This document shows positions 18,325 through 27,292 of a stretch of DNA of 64,000 nucleotides, one piece after another (the stretch's first letter is position 1; the number at the start of each line of letters is the position of its first letter). The stretch spans positions 38,138 to 102,137 of the forward strand of contig JAENYV010000008.1 in assembly GCA_016841605.1 (NCBI GenBank). Reading direction: 5' to 3'. The notes under the pieces were generated by a model, which searched no databases, was not told the origin of the DNA, and worked only from the letters and a program-made list of their open reading frames with translations. The stretch is from Dethiobacter alkaliphilus (GTDB lineage: Bacteria > Bacillota > Dethiobacteria > DTU022 > UBA8154). A program made the translations under genes and the position numbers.

Positions 18325-19329
18325 GTGATTGGCGGCCATAATTTTGGGAAAAAGTTTTATGGTAAATTTTATCGCTTTTTCTTTTTACCAATACTGCTGG
18401 GGGTAATACTGTTCACAGGCAGTGGGGCGGCAAGAAGAGATGGACAGGTTATTGAAGCCGGAACCGGTTTGCCTGCAGTTTTGTCAAATTTTCATCAGGT
18501 AGCTGTTCACTTGAACGGAATTCCCCTGCAGTTCGACGTTGCCCCTCAAATGCAGCAGGAAAGCCCCGTCTTTCCCCTGCGGCGTATTTTTGAAGAAATG
18601 GGTTATAAAGTAGGCTGGGAAATGGAAAATAAGCGGGTGGTTCTGACCGGTTGGGGCCGTTATATCGTCCTTTATCCCCGGAACCCTCTCTTCGCAATTA
18701 ACGGCGTTGTCTACCGTTTGACTGTGCCGCCGTTTATTGAAAAAGGTCGCCTGATGGTGGGGCTGGAATTTATACGGGAAGCTGCCGGAGTCAGCAATCT
18801 CTTTTGGAACGAGGAGGAAGACCTCCTGGAGATTCGTTATAAAGAGGGGGGAAGAATTTGGGGTCCGGAGGATGCCTCTGCATCAGGCGAAGCAGGGGAA
18901 TATCCCACACGGTTTATGGAGGTCCTTCTTCCGGCGGAAAACAGCGTTGAAATCGGCGAAAGTTTTGAAATTGAGATCGGTGCGCCGTTTGTTGGGGGAA
19001 TTTACTCTTACGAAGTCCGTTTTTTCTATAACCCGGAACTGATCAAAGTTAAAGATATTAAAAATCCCTCTTACCGCAAATCTGAGGAATTTTATATGAA
19101 GCGGATCAATAATAGGGAAGGTCTGGTGGAATATACGCAGACAAATCTGGGGTTCCATGAGGATATTCCACCGAGGCGGACCCTTGTTGTCGTAGAAGCC
19201 GTTGCTTTCCGGGAAGGAGTTGTTCCCCTCATCAAAGGGACCTTGCATATTACTGTTCTGGACAACGCCGCGGTGAAAATTCCCGTTTCCGTGGAAGAGA
19301 AAACGCTTCATATCCGTTCCTCCCGTTAA
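18325..19329 (+). CDS. Exported CuAO_N protein with cohesin-like C-terminal domain
   Basis: A 334-aa protein if started at GTG 18325 (GGGGTGAAAAG upstream); TTG 18280 would add 15 residues. A signal or anchor segment lies at about residues 12-32. Residues about 45-180 form a copper amine oxidase N-terminal type module (VFPLRRIFEEMGYKVGWEM, LMVGLEFIREAAGVS), which is probably cell-wall-associated and not an enzyme. Residues about 205-330 look like a cohesin-type beta sandwich (VEIGESFEIEI, GIYSYEVRFFYNPELIKV), more divergent than the cohesins at 945-1867. The next gene is another CuAO_N protein. Confidence 0.65.
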   Translation: MIGGHNFGKKFYGKFYRFFFLPILLGVILFTGSGAARRDGQVIEAGTGLPAVLSNFHQVAVHLNGIPLQFDVAPQMQQESPVFPLRRIFEEMGYKVGWEMENKRVVLTGWGRYIVLYPRNPLFAINGVVYRLTVPPFIEKGRLMVGLEFIREAAGVSNLFWNEEEDLLEIRYKEGGRIWGPEDASASGEAGEYPTRFMEVLLPAENSVEIGESFEIEIGAPFVGGIYSYEVRFFYNPELIKVKDIKNPSYRKSEEFYMKRINNREGLVEYTQTNLGFHEDIPPRRTLVVVEAVAFREGVVPLIKGTLHITVLDNAAVKIPVSVEEKTLHIRSSR

Positions 19330-19366
19330 CTTTATGGGAATTCCATTAACCTGGAAAAGGAGCCGC

Positions 19367-20821
19367 ATGATGTTAAACAAAAAAAAACCGTCCAAAATAT
19401 TAATGACCGGAGTTATTCTACTAATACTTCTCTCGCCGTTTTCCACCGGCCGCGGGGCTGCCGTAGAAAAGGAGAATTTCTCCGGCTATCTTGCTTTCCA
19501 GCCGGAGATCCGTATTTTTATCAATGATCTCGAAATGGAGACGGAGAACCCGCCATTTTTGGCGGACGGACGTATCTTCCTTCCTGCACGGTTTTTTCTG
19601 GAAGGCCTGGGTGCTGTAGTGGGATGGAATGCGGCAACAAGGGTCGTCACGGCTGAATTGGAGCAGACCCGCCTGGAACTTCCTGTCGGTGTGAGGGAAG
19701 CCCGTCTGAACGGTACTCCTGTCCAGTTGGATACACCGGCAAGAATTATTGCCGACAGAACATATCTTCCTCTTCGTTTTTTGATAGAATCCCTGGGAGG
19801 AGAAGTATACTGGGATGAGCAGGAGTACAGGGTAAATATTCGCCTGAATGGAGGCGCTTTGATCCCGTTTCTTCCGGGAGACCTGCCGCCGGAATACCTG
19901 TCTTACGAATCCGGTCCGTATAGTGGAATAGATTTTGAGGTGGAAACACAGGGGATCCGTATCGGGGATTCTGCCGCAAAAGTCCTGCAGATCCTTGGGG
20001 AACCTGTCTGCCGCGAAGAGACCATATACGGTTATCAGTGGTGGGTTTATAACCGGAATCCCCTTAATCATGTTCAGGTGGGGATAGAGAATGAGATGGT
20101 GACGGCACTGTATATTTATGGAGATAAGTGGTCCTTTGGCCCTGTTAAATCGGGAGATGGCTTGCAGGAATTGGAAGAGCATTTCGAAACAGCGGCAGGT
20201 ATTCTTCTGGAGGAAAACAAAACGTTTTATAAATTTGTCCGTCCTGTCCTGGTTTATCCCGGCCTGTTAGCGACATTTTATCATGATTCCGGGAAGAAAG
20301 ACGCGTTGATAGCGTTACGCTTGGAAGAGCGGGAAACAGTAGGGAAAAGGTTAAAGAATTTTTTCCAATATCGTTCCGAAAAAGGGGACCGCGAGGCATT
20401 TGATTTGAAAAAGATGCAGGAAGCGGAAGCAGCTGATGAGCGCCTGCTTTTTAATCTGGTCAATGCGGCACGAGCCAGGGAGGGCCTTTCTCCCCTTGTC
20501 TGGCAGGAAGCGGCAGCGAGGGCGGCGCGGGAACACAGCCGGGAGATGTACCTCTCCGATTATTTCAGCCATGTTTCAGCGGTGACGGGCATGACCCTTG
20601 CGCAGCGGTTGGATGCTGAAAAGGTGGATTTTGTGCTGGCTGCGGAAAATATTGCCAGGGGGCAAATGGATGCCGTGGAGGTGCACCATGATTTGATGAA
20701 CAGCCCTGAGCACCGTAAAAATATTCTGCATAAGGACCTTCTTTCTCTTGGGGTAGGTGTGTACGGCGACTGTTTTACGCAAAACTATGTTAATGAGAAC
20801 CACATTGAAAATAAAGTCTAA
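19367..20821 (+). CDS. CuAO_N and CAP (SCP-like) domain exported protein
   Basis: A 484-aa protein from ATG 19367, chosen because AAAAGGAG lies just upstream; an in-frame start at 19334 lacks one. After a signal segment come a CuAO_N module (PARFFLEGLGAVVGWNAATR, YLPLRFLIESLGGEVYWDE), a CAP-associated N domain (IRIGDSAAKVLQILGEP) and a C-terminal CAP/SCP domain (LVNAARAREGLSPLVW, HVSAVTGMTLAQRL, NSPEHRKNIL). CAP proteins of this type are common in Firmicute spores and walls; their activity is uncertain. Confidence 0.85.
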   Translation: MMLNKKKPSKILMTGVILLILLSPFSTGRGAAVEKENFSGYLAFQPEIRIFINDLEMETENPPFLADGRIFLPARFFLEGLGAVVGWNAATRVVTAELEQTRLELPVGVREARLNGTPVQLDTPARIIADRTYLPLRFLIESLGGEVYWDEQEYRVNIRLNGGALIPFLPGDLPPEYLSYESGPYSGIDFEVETQGIRIGDSAAKVLQILGEPVCREETIYGYQWWVYNRNPLNHVQVGIENEMVTALYIYGDKWSFGPVKSGDGLQELEEHFETAAGILLEENKTFYKFVRPVLVYPGLLATFYHDSGKKDALIALRLEERETVGKRLKNFFQYRSEKGDREAFDLKKMQEAEAADERLLFNLVNAARAREGLSPLVWQEAAARAAREHSREMYLSDYFSHVSAVTGMTLAQRLDAEKVDFVLAAENIARGQMDAVEVHHDLMNSPEHRKNILHKDLLSLGVGVYGDCFTQNYVNENHIENKV

Positions 20822-20843
20822 AGTTAAAAGAAAATCGTCCCTA

Positions 20844-20872
20844 TTGCCTCATTTTCAGGGATAATGTATAAT
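20844..20872 (+). promoter_or_regulatory. Sigma-A-type promoter for the LCP-tagA pair
   Basis: TTGCCT (20844-20849) and TATAAT (20867-20872) are 17 bp apart, 56 bp upstream of the LCP start codon. The -10 is a perfect match. Confidence 0.65.
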
Positions 20873-20927
20873 GTTTTTCATTGGAATAAGAATGAAGGCC
20901 TGAAGACGGGAAAGGATCTGGGATTTT

Positions 20928-21878
20928 ATGGGAAGAGCCCGCAAAAAAAGAAACAAGGGGTCTGGAGCGAAAAGATTTTTGCTCTATGTTGGTATTATTC
21001 TATCTGTGGTTATTATTGCTTCCGGCATATGGCTAAGTTCCTTGTGGAGTCAGATTTACCAGGTGGTTATGCCCAATGATGGAGAGATTGTTCCCCGTCC
21101 CGGGTTGCCTGAAACCGACAATGTGGACATTCCGGATATTATGAATATTCTTCTCCTGGGGCTGGATTCTCGTGATCCCGGTATGCGGTCCGATACGGTT
21201 ATGATTATGACTCTGAATCGCCGGAACGGGGAAATTACTATTTTTTCCATTCCCCGGGATATGCGGGTGCAAATCCCCGGCCATGGAAGTGACAAGATCA
21301 ATCATGCCCATGCATACGGTGGTGTGGCCTTGACCCGGGAGGTCGTGGAAAACTTTCTTGATATTAAAATTGACTATTACATGACCACTGATTTTGTCGG
21401 TTTTGAAAATATCGTTGATCTTCTGGGAGGAATTGAGTTCGATGTAGAAAAAAGGATGTATTACCATGCGAGCGATGTGCATATCGACCTGCAGCCGGGA
21501 TTGCAACTCCTGGATGGGGATAAAGCGCTTCAATATGCCCGCTGGCGCAGCGATACCCAGGCGGATTTAGGCCGTGTCCAGCGTCAGCAGAAGTTACTCG
21601 GTGCGTTGTTGCAAGAAATTATCACCTTTAAAAATATTCTTAAATTCCCGCGGCTTATGCCGGAGATTGCCGAGAATATGAAAACCGACCTGGAACTGAA
21701 CCAGGCGATTCTGTTGGCCAACAAACTCAAGAGCGTGGATTTTGAGCAGATCAATACCTTTACTCTTCCGGGGAGAGGTGAAAAAATTAACGGGGTCAGT
21801 TATCTAATTCCCCAGGAAGAGGAGATTCGCAGTCTGGTGGATGAATATATGAAAAGCAACAAAGTAAAATCCTCCTGA
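20928..21878 (+). CDS. LCP (LytR-CpsA-Psr) family cell-wall ligase
   Basis: A 316-aa membrane protein with a basic N-terminus, one transmembrane helix (about residues 17-37) and an extracellular LCP domain. Key motifs are LLLGLDSRDPGMRSDTVMIM, SIPRDMRVQIPGHG, DKINHAHAYGG and ARWRSDTQADLGRVQRQQ, with the Asp/Arg residues that bind the pyrophosphate of lipid-linked donors. The family moves teichoic acids or other glycopolymers from undecaprenyl-PP to peptidoglycan. The TagA-type enzyme gene begins 12 bp downstream, which fits a wall-glycopolymer pathway. Confidence 0.92.
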   Translation: MGRARKKRNKGSGAKRFLLYVGIILSVVIIASGIWLSSLWSQIYQVVMPNDGEIVPRPGLPETDNVDIPDIMNILLLGLDSRDPGMRSDTVMIMTLNRRNGEITIFSIPRDMRVQIPGHGSDKINHAHAYGGVALTREVVENFLDIKIDYYMTTDFVGFENIVDLLGGIEFDVEKRMYYHASDVHIDLQPGLQLLDGDKALQYARWRSDTQADLGRVQRQQKLLGALLQEIITFKNILKFPRLMPEIAENMKTDLELNQAILLANKLKSVDFEQINTFTLPGRGEKINGVSYLIPQEEEIRSLVDEYMKSNKVKSS

Positions 21879-21890
21879 ATAGGTGAAAAA

Positions 21891-22667
21891 ATGTCGACTT
21901 TTAGACCGGATAGAGTAAAAACAGAAAAGAAGGCCGCCCGAATCCGTATCCTTGGGCGGCCTGTTGACTGCCTGACCAGGGATGGTGCCGCGGAGAAAAT
22001 CTTCCGTGCCTGGGAGAGAAAAGCGTTTTTTCATGTGGTTACAGCTAATGCGGAGATGATCTACCGGAGTACCCGTGACGAGGTTCTGGCTGCGGTAATT
22101 GAAGAGGCTGAATTGATTACGGCAGACGGTATCGGTGTGGTCCTGGCCTCGCACCTTTTAGGCCGACCCGTTCCCGAACGGGTCGCAGGTTATGACCTGA
22201 TGCTGGAGTGTCTGAAACTGGCTGCCGGGAACGGAATACCGGTTTATTTCTTTGGAGCACGCCCCGAGGTCCTGCCGGGGGCGATTGCGGTTGCTTCTCA
22301 GCGCTTTCCGGGATTGCAGGTAGTGGGAAGCAGGAATGGCTATTTTGAGGAAAATGAAGAAGAAAAAATTGCGCGGCAGATTTCCATGCTGAAACCGGGG
22401 CTCCTACTGGTCGCCCTGGGGGTTCCCAAACAGGAAAAATGGATCTCCCGCTTTAGGGACAAACTCCCCCCCTGTGTTGCAATTGGGGTCGGGGGGAGCT
22501 TTGACGTACTGTCGGGTAAGGTCCGCCGGGCACCCGGTTGGGTGCAACGTGCAGGACTGGAATGGCTTTACCGGATTATAAGCGAACCCTTCCGCCTGAA
22601 AAGAGCAGCGGACCTTCCTCTTTTCCTTTTTTCTGTACTGGTGCAAGCCCTGAAGAAGCGTTTTTAA
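21891..22667 (+). CDS. tagA: WecG/TagA/CpsF family glycosyltransferase
   Basis: A 258-aa GT26-family enzyme. Conserved segments are VVTANAEMIYRST, ADGIGVVLASHLLG, PERVAGYDLM, VYFFGARPEV, VALGVPKQEKWI and GVGGSFDVLSGKVRRAPGW. TagA adds N-acetylmannosamine to undecaprenyl-PP-GlcNAc to form the linkage unit of wall teichoic acid; family members with a similar core act in other glycopolymers, so the exact acceptor is inferred. It directly follows the LCP ligase gene. Its stop overlaps the convergent dehydrogenase gene by 4 bp. Confidence 0.9.
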   Translation: MSTFRPDRVKTEKKAARIRILGRPVDCLTRDGAAEKIFRAWERKAFFHVVTANAEMIYRSTRDEVLAAVIEEAELITADGIGVVLASHLLGRPVPERVAGYDLMLECLKLAAGNGIPVYFFGARPEVLPGAIAVASQRFPGLQVVGSRNGYFEENEEEKIARQISMLKPGLLLVALGVPKQEKWISRFRDKLPPCVAIGVGGSFDVLSGKVRRAPGWVQRAGLEWLYRIISEPFRLKRAADLPLFLFSVLVQALKKRF

Positions 22668-23719
22668 AGGTACCCGACTACCAGGTTCCCCACTTCCTCC
22701 GTGCTGTAACCCATTTTCCCGGCGGAGAGACTTTTAATATCCCCTGCACAGGCGGACATGACCGCTTTTTCAATGGCTGCGGCGGCTTCCTTCTCTCCCA
22801 GGTGGTCCAGCATCATACCTCCCGCACAAATTGAGGCCAGAGGGTTAATGGTATTGGTACCGGTATATTTTGGGGCTGAGCCGCCAATGGGTTCGAACAT
22901 GGAGGTTCCGTTAGGGTTAATATTGCCTCCCGCTGCAATTCCCATTCCCCCCTGGATCATCGCCCCCAGATCGGTAATGATATCTCCAAACATATTATCC
23001 GTTACGATGACGTCAAATTGTTCCGGGTTTTTGACCATCCACATGCAGATAGCATCTACGTGGGCATAATCTTTTTTGATATCGGGGTACTCTTCTCCAA
23101 TTTCGTAAAAGGTTCTTTCCCACAGATCAAAGGCGTATGTAAGAACGTTGGTCTTACCGCAGAGGGTAAGCTTTTTCTCCCGGTTACGCTCCCGACAATA
23201 CTCGAAGGCATAACGCAGGCATCTTTCCACTCCCATGCGGGTATTAATTGATTCCTGAACGGCCACTTCGTGGGGGGTTCCCTTGCGCAAAAAACCTCCA
23301 CTTCCGGCATAAAGCCCCTCTGTATTTTCCCTTACAACAACAAAGTCAATTTCCTCCGGTCCTTTATCTTTTAAGGGAGTATCTATCCCAGGGTAGAGCT
23401 TAACCGGACGCAGGTTAATGTACTGATCAAGCTCAAAGCGCAGATGCAGGAGAATACCTTTTTCCAGAATACCGGGTTTAACTTCGGGATGTCCGATGGC
23501 TCCCAGGAAGATGGCTTGATATTGCTTTAGCTCCTCGACAGCTCCTTCCGGGAGTACCTCTCCTGTCTGCAGGTAGCGTTTTCCCCCGTAGTCCAATTCT
23601 GTCATATTCAGATGAAAGTTAAATTTTTCTGACGCAGCTTTCAGTACTTTGATACCCTCCCGGACCATTTCCGGGCCGGAGCCGTCTCCAGGGACGACTG
23701 CGATCTTGTAGCTTTTCAT
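22664..23719 (-). CDS. Isopropylmalate/isocitrate dehydrogenase family enzyme
   Basis: A 351-aa NAD(P)-dependent beta-decarboxylating dehydrogenase. ATG 23719 follows AAGGAGG; the in-frame start at 23743 does not. Motifs are VVPGDGSGPEMV, VVRENTEGLYAG, TDNMFGDIITDLGAMI and the dinucleotide loop EPIGGSAPKYTGTNTINP. The RENTEGLY form differs from the classic LeuB RELTGGIY pattern and resembles archaeal-type isopropylmalate, homoisocitrate or isocitrate enzymes. No leuA, leuC or leuD lies nearby, so the substrate is open. Confidence 0.82.
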   Translation of the reverse strand: MKSYKIAVVPGDGSGPEMVREGIKVLKAASEKFNFHLNMTELDYGGKRYLQTGEVLPEGAVEELKQYQAIFLGAIGHPEVKPGILEKGILLHLRFELDQYINLRPVKLYPGIDTPLKDKGPEEIDFVVVRENTEGLYAGSGGFLRKGTPHEVAVQESINTRMGVERCLRYAFEYCRERNREKKLTLCGKTNVLTYAFDLWERTFYEIGEEYPDIKKDYAHVDAICMWMVKNPEQFDVIVTDNMFGDIITDLGAMIQGGMGIAAGGNINPNGTSMFEPIGGSAPKYTGTNTINPLASICAGGMMLDHLGEKEAAAAIEKAVMSACAGDIKSLSAGKMGYSTEEVGNLVVGYL

Positions 23720-23822
23720 TTCCTGTCCTCCTTGAAATAACAATAATAATGCCTTTACCGATAAAGCCTTTACCGCCTATTATATCCTATTTCAGGCAAA
23801 AGGCAAGTTTGGATCCGCTTCC

Positions 23823-24374
23823 CTATTTCAGCAGCGCTGAAATTTCTTTAAAACCCGGTTCACGCGCTCCGCCGCAGACTTCAAAAAGTACAGCTTCACA
23901 GGTAGTTACGATAGCTCCGGCCTGCGCCATACGTTTTTCGGCGTATTTCTTGTTATTATTACAGCGGGATGATATACAATCGATTACCAAAAAGACATTA
24001 TACCCCTTCTCTAATAAATCCAAGGCTGTTTGCAGTACACAGACATGGGATTCGATGCCGGACAAAATGACGGTTTTCCGGCCGGACTTTTCCAGGACTT
24101 CTGCAAAAGCAGGCTCTCCCATCGCACTAAAGCTGGTTTTCTCGATATGATCGTATTCGCACAAAGCCTCATGAATGCTTGGGATGGTCGTTCCTAAGCC
24201 TTTGGTATACTGCTGGGTAACCAGTTTAGGTATTCCCATTAATTTACAGCCCTTAATAAGTTTAACAACGGATGCTGCCAACGCCTCTTTGTTCTCCATG
24301 ACAGGCATGAGCCGTTCCTGAAAATCAATAAGGATTAGTATGGCATCTTCTTTACGGATCTTAATAGTTCCCAC
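23823..24374 (-). CDS. Isochorismatase-family cysteine hydrolase
   Basis: A 183-aa protein with the isochorismatase fold. The triad positions appear as the Asp in LILIDFQERLMP, a Lys in EKTSFSAMGEP and the Cys in LSGIESHVCVLQTALDL. The family includes nicotinamidase and N-carbamoylsarcosine amidase; this size is typical of the broad uncharacterised group that may hydrolyse C-N bonds. The substrate cannot be read from sequence. The gene stands alone on the minus strand, 103 bp upstream of the dehydrogenase. Confidence 0.8.
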   Translation of the reverse strand: MGTIKIRKEDAILILIDFQERLMPVMENKEALAASVVKLIKGCKLMGIPKLVTQQYTKGLGTTIPSIHEALCEYDHIEKTSFSAMGEPAFAEVLEKSGRKTVILSGIESHVCVLQTALDLLEKGYNVFLVIDCISSRCNNNKKYAEKRMAQAGAIVTTCEAVLFEVCGGAREPGFKEISALLK

Positions 24375-24673
24375 CCTTTCCCTCTCCTTTCGGAATTTAA
24401 AGCAAAATATAAAATGTTCCTCAGCGATAAAATCAATAAAGCTTTCCTTTTTTCGGCTCTCAATTTAACTTCATTTAAAGATGTTGACAGTTACTGCGTC
24501 ACTCCTCCAATCATTTCTCTATACATACGCCATCTTCCCGGTAAACTCCTGCAGCACAGCAGCCGGGGCAGCATAACAAAAACAGGCTTTCAGCCCTCTG
24601 GCTTCTATATTTGTGACTTGTTTTTTAAAGCCGGGGCTGTTAATATTACGAAAAAGGAAAGGTGAGGAGCAAA

Positions 24674-25267
24674 ATGGAGCATCTAAGGGAGGAGATTCTT
24701 GAACTGGTTTATAAAAAGGCATACCAGCGCCGGTGGGTTCGCCTTGCTTCAGGGAGAGTAAGTGATTTCTATGTGGATTGCCGGCAAGTTACCCTGCTGG
24801 CGGAAGGGGTATATAAGCTGGCCCGTTATATTCTTGATTTTATTCGCAGGGAAAAGCTATCAGTAAAAGCCGTAGGGGGGCCGGTCATGGGTGCTGTTCC
24901 CCTGGCGGCAGCCGTGAGCCTGCTGAGTTACAGGGATTTTTTACGCGATCCTTCTTTCTGCTTTCTGGATACCTTTTTTATCCGGTCTGAGCCTAAGGGG
25001 CACGGGACGGGTAAACAGGTTGAAGGTCCGGTCTTGGGCGAAGGAACTCCTGTGCTGGTGCTTGATGATGTTCTCACTACCGGGGGATCGGTGTTAAAGG
25101 CAATTGGGATACTGCAGGAAACCGGCTGCCTGGTAAAAAAAGTTTTGGTTATCGTTGACCGCCAGGAGGGAGGGAGAGAAAATCTGGAGAAAGAAGGGTT
25201 GGAAGTTGTATCAATTTTGACCAGGGAAAACCTGGAAAACTTTCAACCGGCTTCCCCACATTTCTAA
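24674..25267 (+). CDS. pyrE: Orotate phosphoribosyltransferase
   Basis: A 197-aa type I phosphoribosyltransferase that converts orotate and PRPP to orotidine monophosphate in pyrimidine synthesis. The PRPP-binding motif VLVLDDVLTTGGSVLKAI and an early FYVDCRQVTL segment identify it. I chose ATG 24674 after AGGTGAGGAG over GTG 24662. It is isolated from other pyr genes here. A hairpin follows the stop. Confidence 0.85.
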   Translation: MEHLREEILELVYKKAYQRRWVRLASGRVSDFYVDCRQVTLLAEGVYKLARYILDFIRREKLSVKAVGGPVMGAVPLAAAVSLLSYRDFLRDPSFCFLDTFFIRSEPKGHGTGKQVEGPVLGEGTPVLVLDDVLTTGGSVLKAIGILQETGCLVKKVLVIVDRQEGGRENLEKEGLEVVSILTRENLENFQPASPHF

Positions 25268-25281
25268 GGTCATATTTTCCA

Positions 25282-25318
25282 AGAAACGGGGCTCATAATC
25301 CGCGTGAACCCCGTTTCT
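25282..25318 (+). terminator. Hairpin after pyrE
   Basis: AGAAACGGGG (25282-25291) pairs perfectly with CCCCGTTTCT (25309-25318). No T-run follows, so termination may be weak or factor-dependent. Confidence 0.5.
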
Positions 25319-25432
25319 CAGGAAAACTTCATGAAGGTGATAAACTTACTCATTGTGCAACATTTTACACAGAATAACTTGTAAGTTTTTTTGAACAGAA
25401 AATATTCTGAATTTATCAGCATAACCTTTTTC

Positions 25433-25588
25433 TTATTCAATGAACGCTTTTTCTTCGCTTTTAATGAGATCTTCTACTTCAAAAATTTTAGCAAATATCT
25501 CGGCTTTTTCCGTCCTGTTTGCCAAAACCAGCTGACGCAGGAGATCTTCCCTCATGTTGCGAAGGCCTGAGAGAATTGTAGCTGCCAT
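25433..25588 (-). CDS. Small hypothetical protein, 51 aa
   Basis: A short frame with an excellent ribosome site (GGAGGGGATGAT before ATG 25588). The product begins MAATILSGLRNMREDLLRQL and is predicted almost wholly helical and acidic toward its C-terminus (FEVEDLIKSEEKAFIE). I do not recognise the family. The spacing, the site and the even amphipathic pattern argue that it is real. Confidence 0.6.
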   Translation of the reverse strand: MAATILSGLRNMREDLLRQLVLANRTEKAEIFAKIFEVEDLIKSEEKAFIE

Positions 25589-25671
25589 ATCATCCCCTCC
25601 TATCTCTTACTTCTACATAAGAGTTTTCCCGAGGGGGGATTAAAATATACCAGTTATACCAGTTAAAGAAG

Positions 25672-25706
25672 GAAAAAAGCTCTATCTCTTTGCGGGATGG
25701 AGCTTT
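25672..25706 (-). terminator. Terminator after the HU gene
   Basis: Read leftward, AAAGCTCCATC and GATAGAGCTTT form an 11-bp stem with one G-U pair followed by T residues, 57 bp past the HU stop codon. Confidence 0.7.
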
Positions 25707-25762
25707 ATAATTTTTTGTGATAACCTTCTATGATAATCTTATACTTATATATGCTTGTTTAA

Positions 25763-26044
25763 CTAAACGTTCAACTTCTCTTTAAAGACTTTACCGGCTT
25801 TAAAAACGGGGACTACTCTTGCCGGAATAATAATTTTTTCTTCGGTTCCCGGTTTCCTTCCTTCTCTGCTTTCCCTTTTCCTGGCCATGAAAGTTCCGAA
25901 ACCAACTAACTGAACTTTATCTCCCTCCATGAGTTTTTCCTCAATGGTCTCGACAAGAGCCGAAATGAACTCTGACGCTTGTTTTTGTGTTACCCCCGTT
26001 TTTTGAGATATTGTCTTTGCAAGTTCTGCTTTACCGGTTGCCAT
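25763..26044 (-). CDS. hup: HU family DNA-binding protein
   Basis: A 93-aa nucleoid protein. ATG 26044 follows GAAAGGAGAAT; the longer frame to 26170 has an atypical N-terminus. The sequence shows the HU core (KAELAKTISQKTGVTQKQAS), the beta-arm region (GFGTFMARKRESREGRKPGT) and the C-terminal FKAGKVFKEKLN. It binds and bends DNA as a dimer with little sequence preference. Confidence 0.95.
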   Translation of the reverse strand: MATGKAELAKTISQKTGVTQKQASEFISALVETIEEKLMEGDKVQLVGFGTFMARKRESREGRKPGTEEKIIIPARVVPVFKAGKVFKEKLNV

Positions 26045-26403
26045 TTGGATTCTCCTTTCAAATTTTTGTTTAAACGCGCTATGTGCTTTGGCGTTTTCTG
26101 TACGCCTGTTGTGGAAAAGCTTTTCCGGGCATTGTGGCCGTAATTTATACAGTACTTTATCCCGAAACAAGAAAAATTATTTGTGGTTTAAATCATATCT
26201 TTCAGCTTTTAAGCAAAAGTTTGTTGGACCGTATTTGTCAATAGTTTGCCCGAAAAAGAATCGCTAAAACCGGCTTTGCAATAAGTTCAAAAACTTATTC
26301 CACATAAGTTTGGGATTTCCTGCCTATTTTTCGATGGGAAAGAAATATTTCCCTGAATAATTTAGCATTTATCCTAAATACCGCATGAAAAGTTGAATAT
26401 TAA
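26045..26403. other. Intergenic region upstream of HU, with a 14-bp palindrome
   Basis: I see no gene here. GGAAAAGCTTTTCC at 26113-26126 is a perfect palindrome 69 bp upstream of the HU start and could be an operator. The remainder is AT-rich leader sequence shared by HU and the end of fabI. Confidence 0.4.
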
Positions 26404-27171
26404 TTACGATCCCATAATATGGTAACCAGCATCAACGTAAATGGTTTCCCCTGTAATCCCCTTTGAAAGATCGCTGCAAAGGAAAAGAGCTGTATTGCCT
26501 ACATCTTCGCCTTCGATATTGCGCTGCAGAGGTGTTTTCCCCTGGAAATGTCCCAAAAAACCGGTAAAGCCTTTTATCCCTCTGGCTGAAAGAGTATTAA
26601 AGGGTCCTGGGGAGAGGGCATTAACGCGAATATTTTTTTCTCCGAGATCTGCGGCCAGATAGCGTACAGAAGATTCCAGAGCAGCTTTGGCCACCCCCAT
26701 TACATTATAATGGGGGACAACCCGCTGTCCTCCCAGGTAACTGAGTGTGACAATGCTTCCGCCCTTTTCCATCAGGGGGAGAGCGGGTCGCACGATAGCC
26801 GACAGCGAATAAACGCTGACCTCCATGGCAAGCAAAAAGCCCGAGCGTGATGTTTGAATAAAGCGGCCTTCCAAATCTTCCTTAGCGGCAAAGGCGATAC
26901 TGTGGATAATAAAGTCCAATCCGCCGAAGGAGTCCTGCAGTTGCCTATAGACTTCCTCAATCCGGTTGTCGTCACGAATATCACAAAGGAATGTCAGAGG
27001 TGGAATAGGCAATTCTTCATCAGCCAGTTTTTTTAATTTTTGTTCAAAACGCTTGTCCTGATAGGTTATAGCCAGCTTAGCACCCGCTTTCGAAAGCGCC
27101 TTGGTGATAAACCAGGCCAAACTGCGATGATTTGCTACTCCGAATACAATTCCTTTTTTTCCCTGGAGCAA
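26404..27171 (-). CDS. fabI: Enoyl-ACP reductase FabI
   Basis: A 255-aa short-chain dehydrogenase-type NADH-dependent reductase, the last step of each fatty-acid elongation cycle. The FabI cofactor motif is GVANHRSLAW, with no GxxxGxG. The catalytic Tyr/Lys pair appears in YNVMGVAKAAL, and RVNALSPGPFNTLSARGI and YVDAGYHIMG are typical C-terminal segments. The TTG start at 27171 follows AAGGAAGG. It stands alone and apart from fabZ at 58.8 kb. Confidence 0.93.
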   Translation of the reverse strand: MLQGKKGIVFGVANHRSLAWFITKALSKAGAKLAITYQDKRFEQKLKKLADEELPIPPLTFLCDIRDDNRIEEVYRQLQDSFGGLDFIIHSIAFAAKEDLEGRFIQTSRSGFLLAMEVSVYSLSAIVRPALPLMEKGGSIVTLSYLGGQRVVPHYNVMGVAKAALESSVRYLAADLGEKNIRVNALSPGPFNTLSARGIKGFTGFLGHFQGKTPLQRNIEGEDVGNTALFLCSDLSKGITGETIYVDAGYHIMGS

Positions 27172-27292
27172 AGTATCTTCAGCCTTCCTTTTTTATTAAT
27201 GTGTTAAATTGCATAAAAACGCATGTTACCGCAAATTGTAACATAGTAGGAAAAGAAAAGCAAGATAGTTCAATTTTTGAAATTAAATAGTG

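Noticed and set aside
19421-20182. 253-codon minus-strand frame
   Set aside because: Antisense to the CAP-domain gene, with no start signal.
20864-21079. 71-codon frame before the LCP gene
   Set aside because: It starts at the -10 box of the promoter and overlaps the LCP gene in another frame.
24414-24665. 83-codon frame upstream of pyrE
   Set aside because: No ribosome site and no conserved pattern; probably leader sequence of pyrE.
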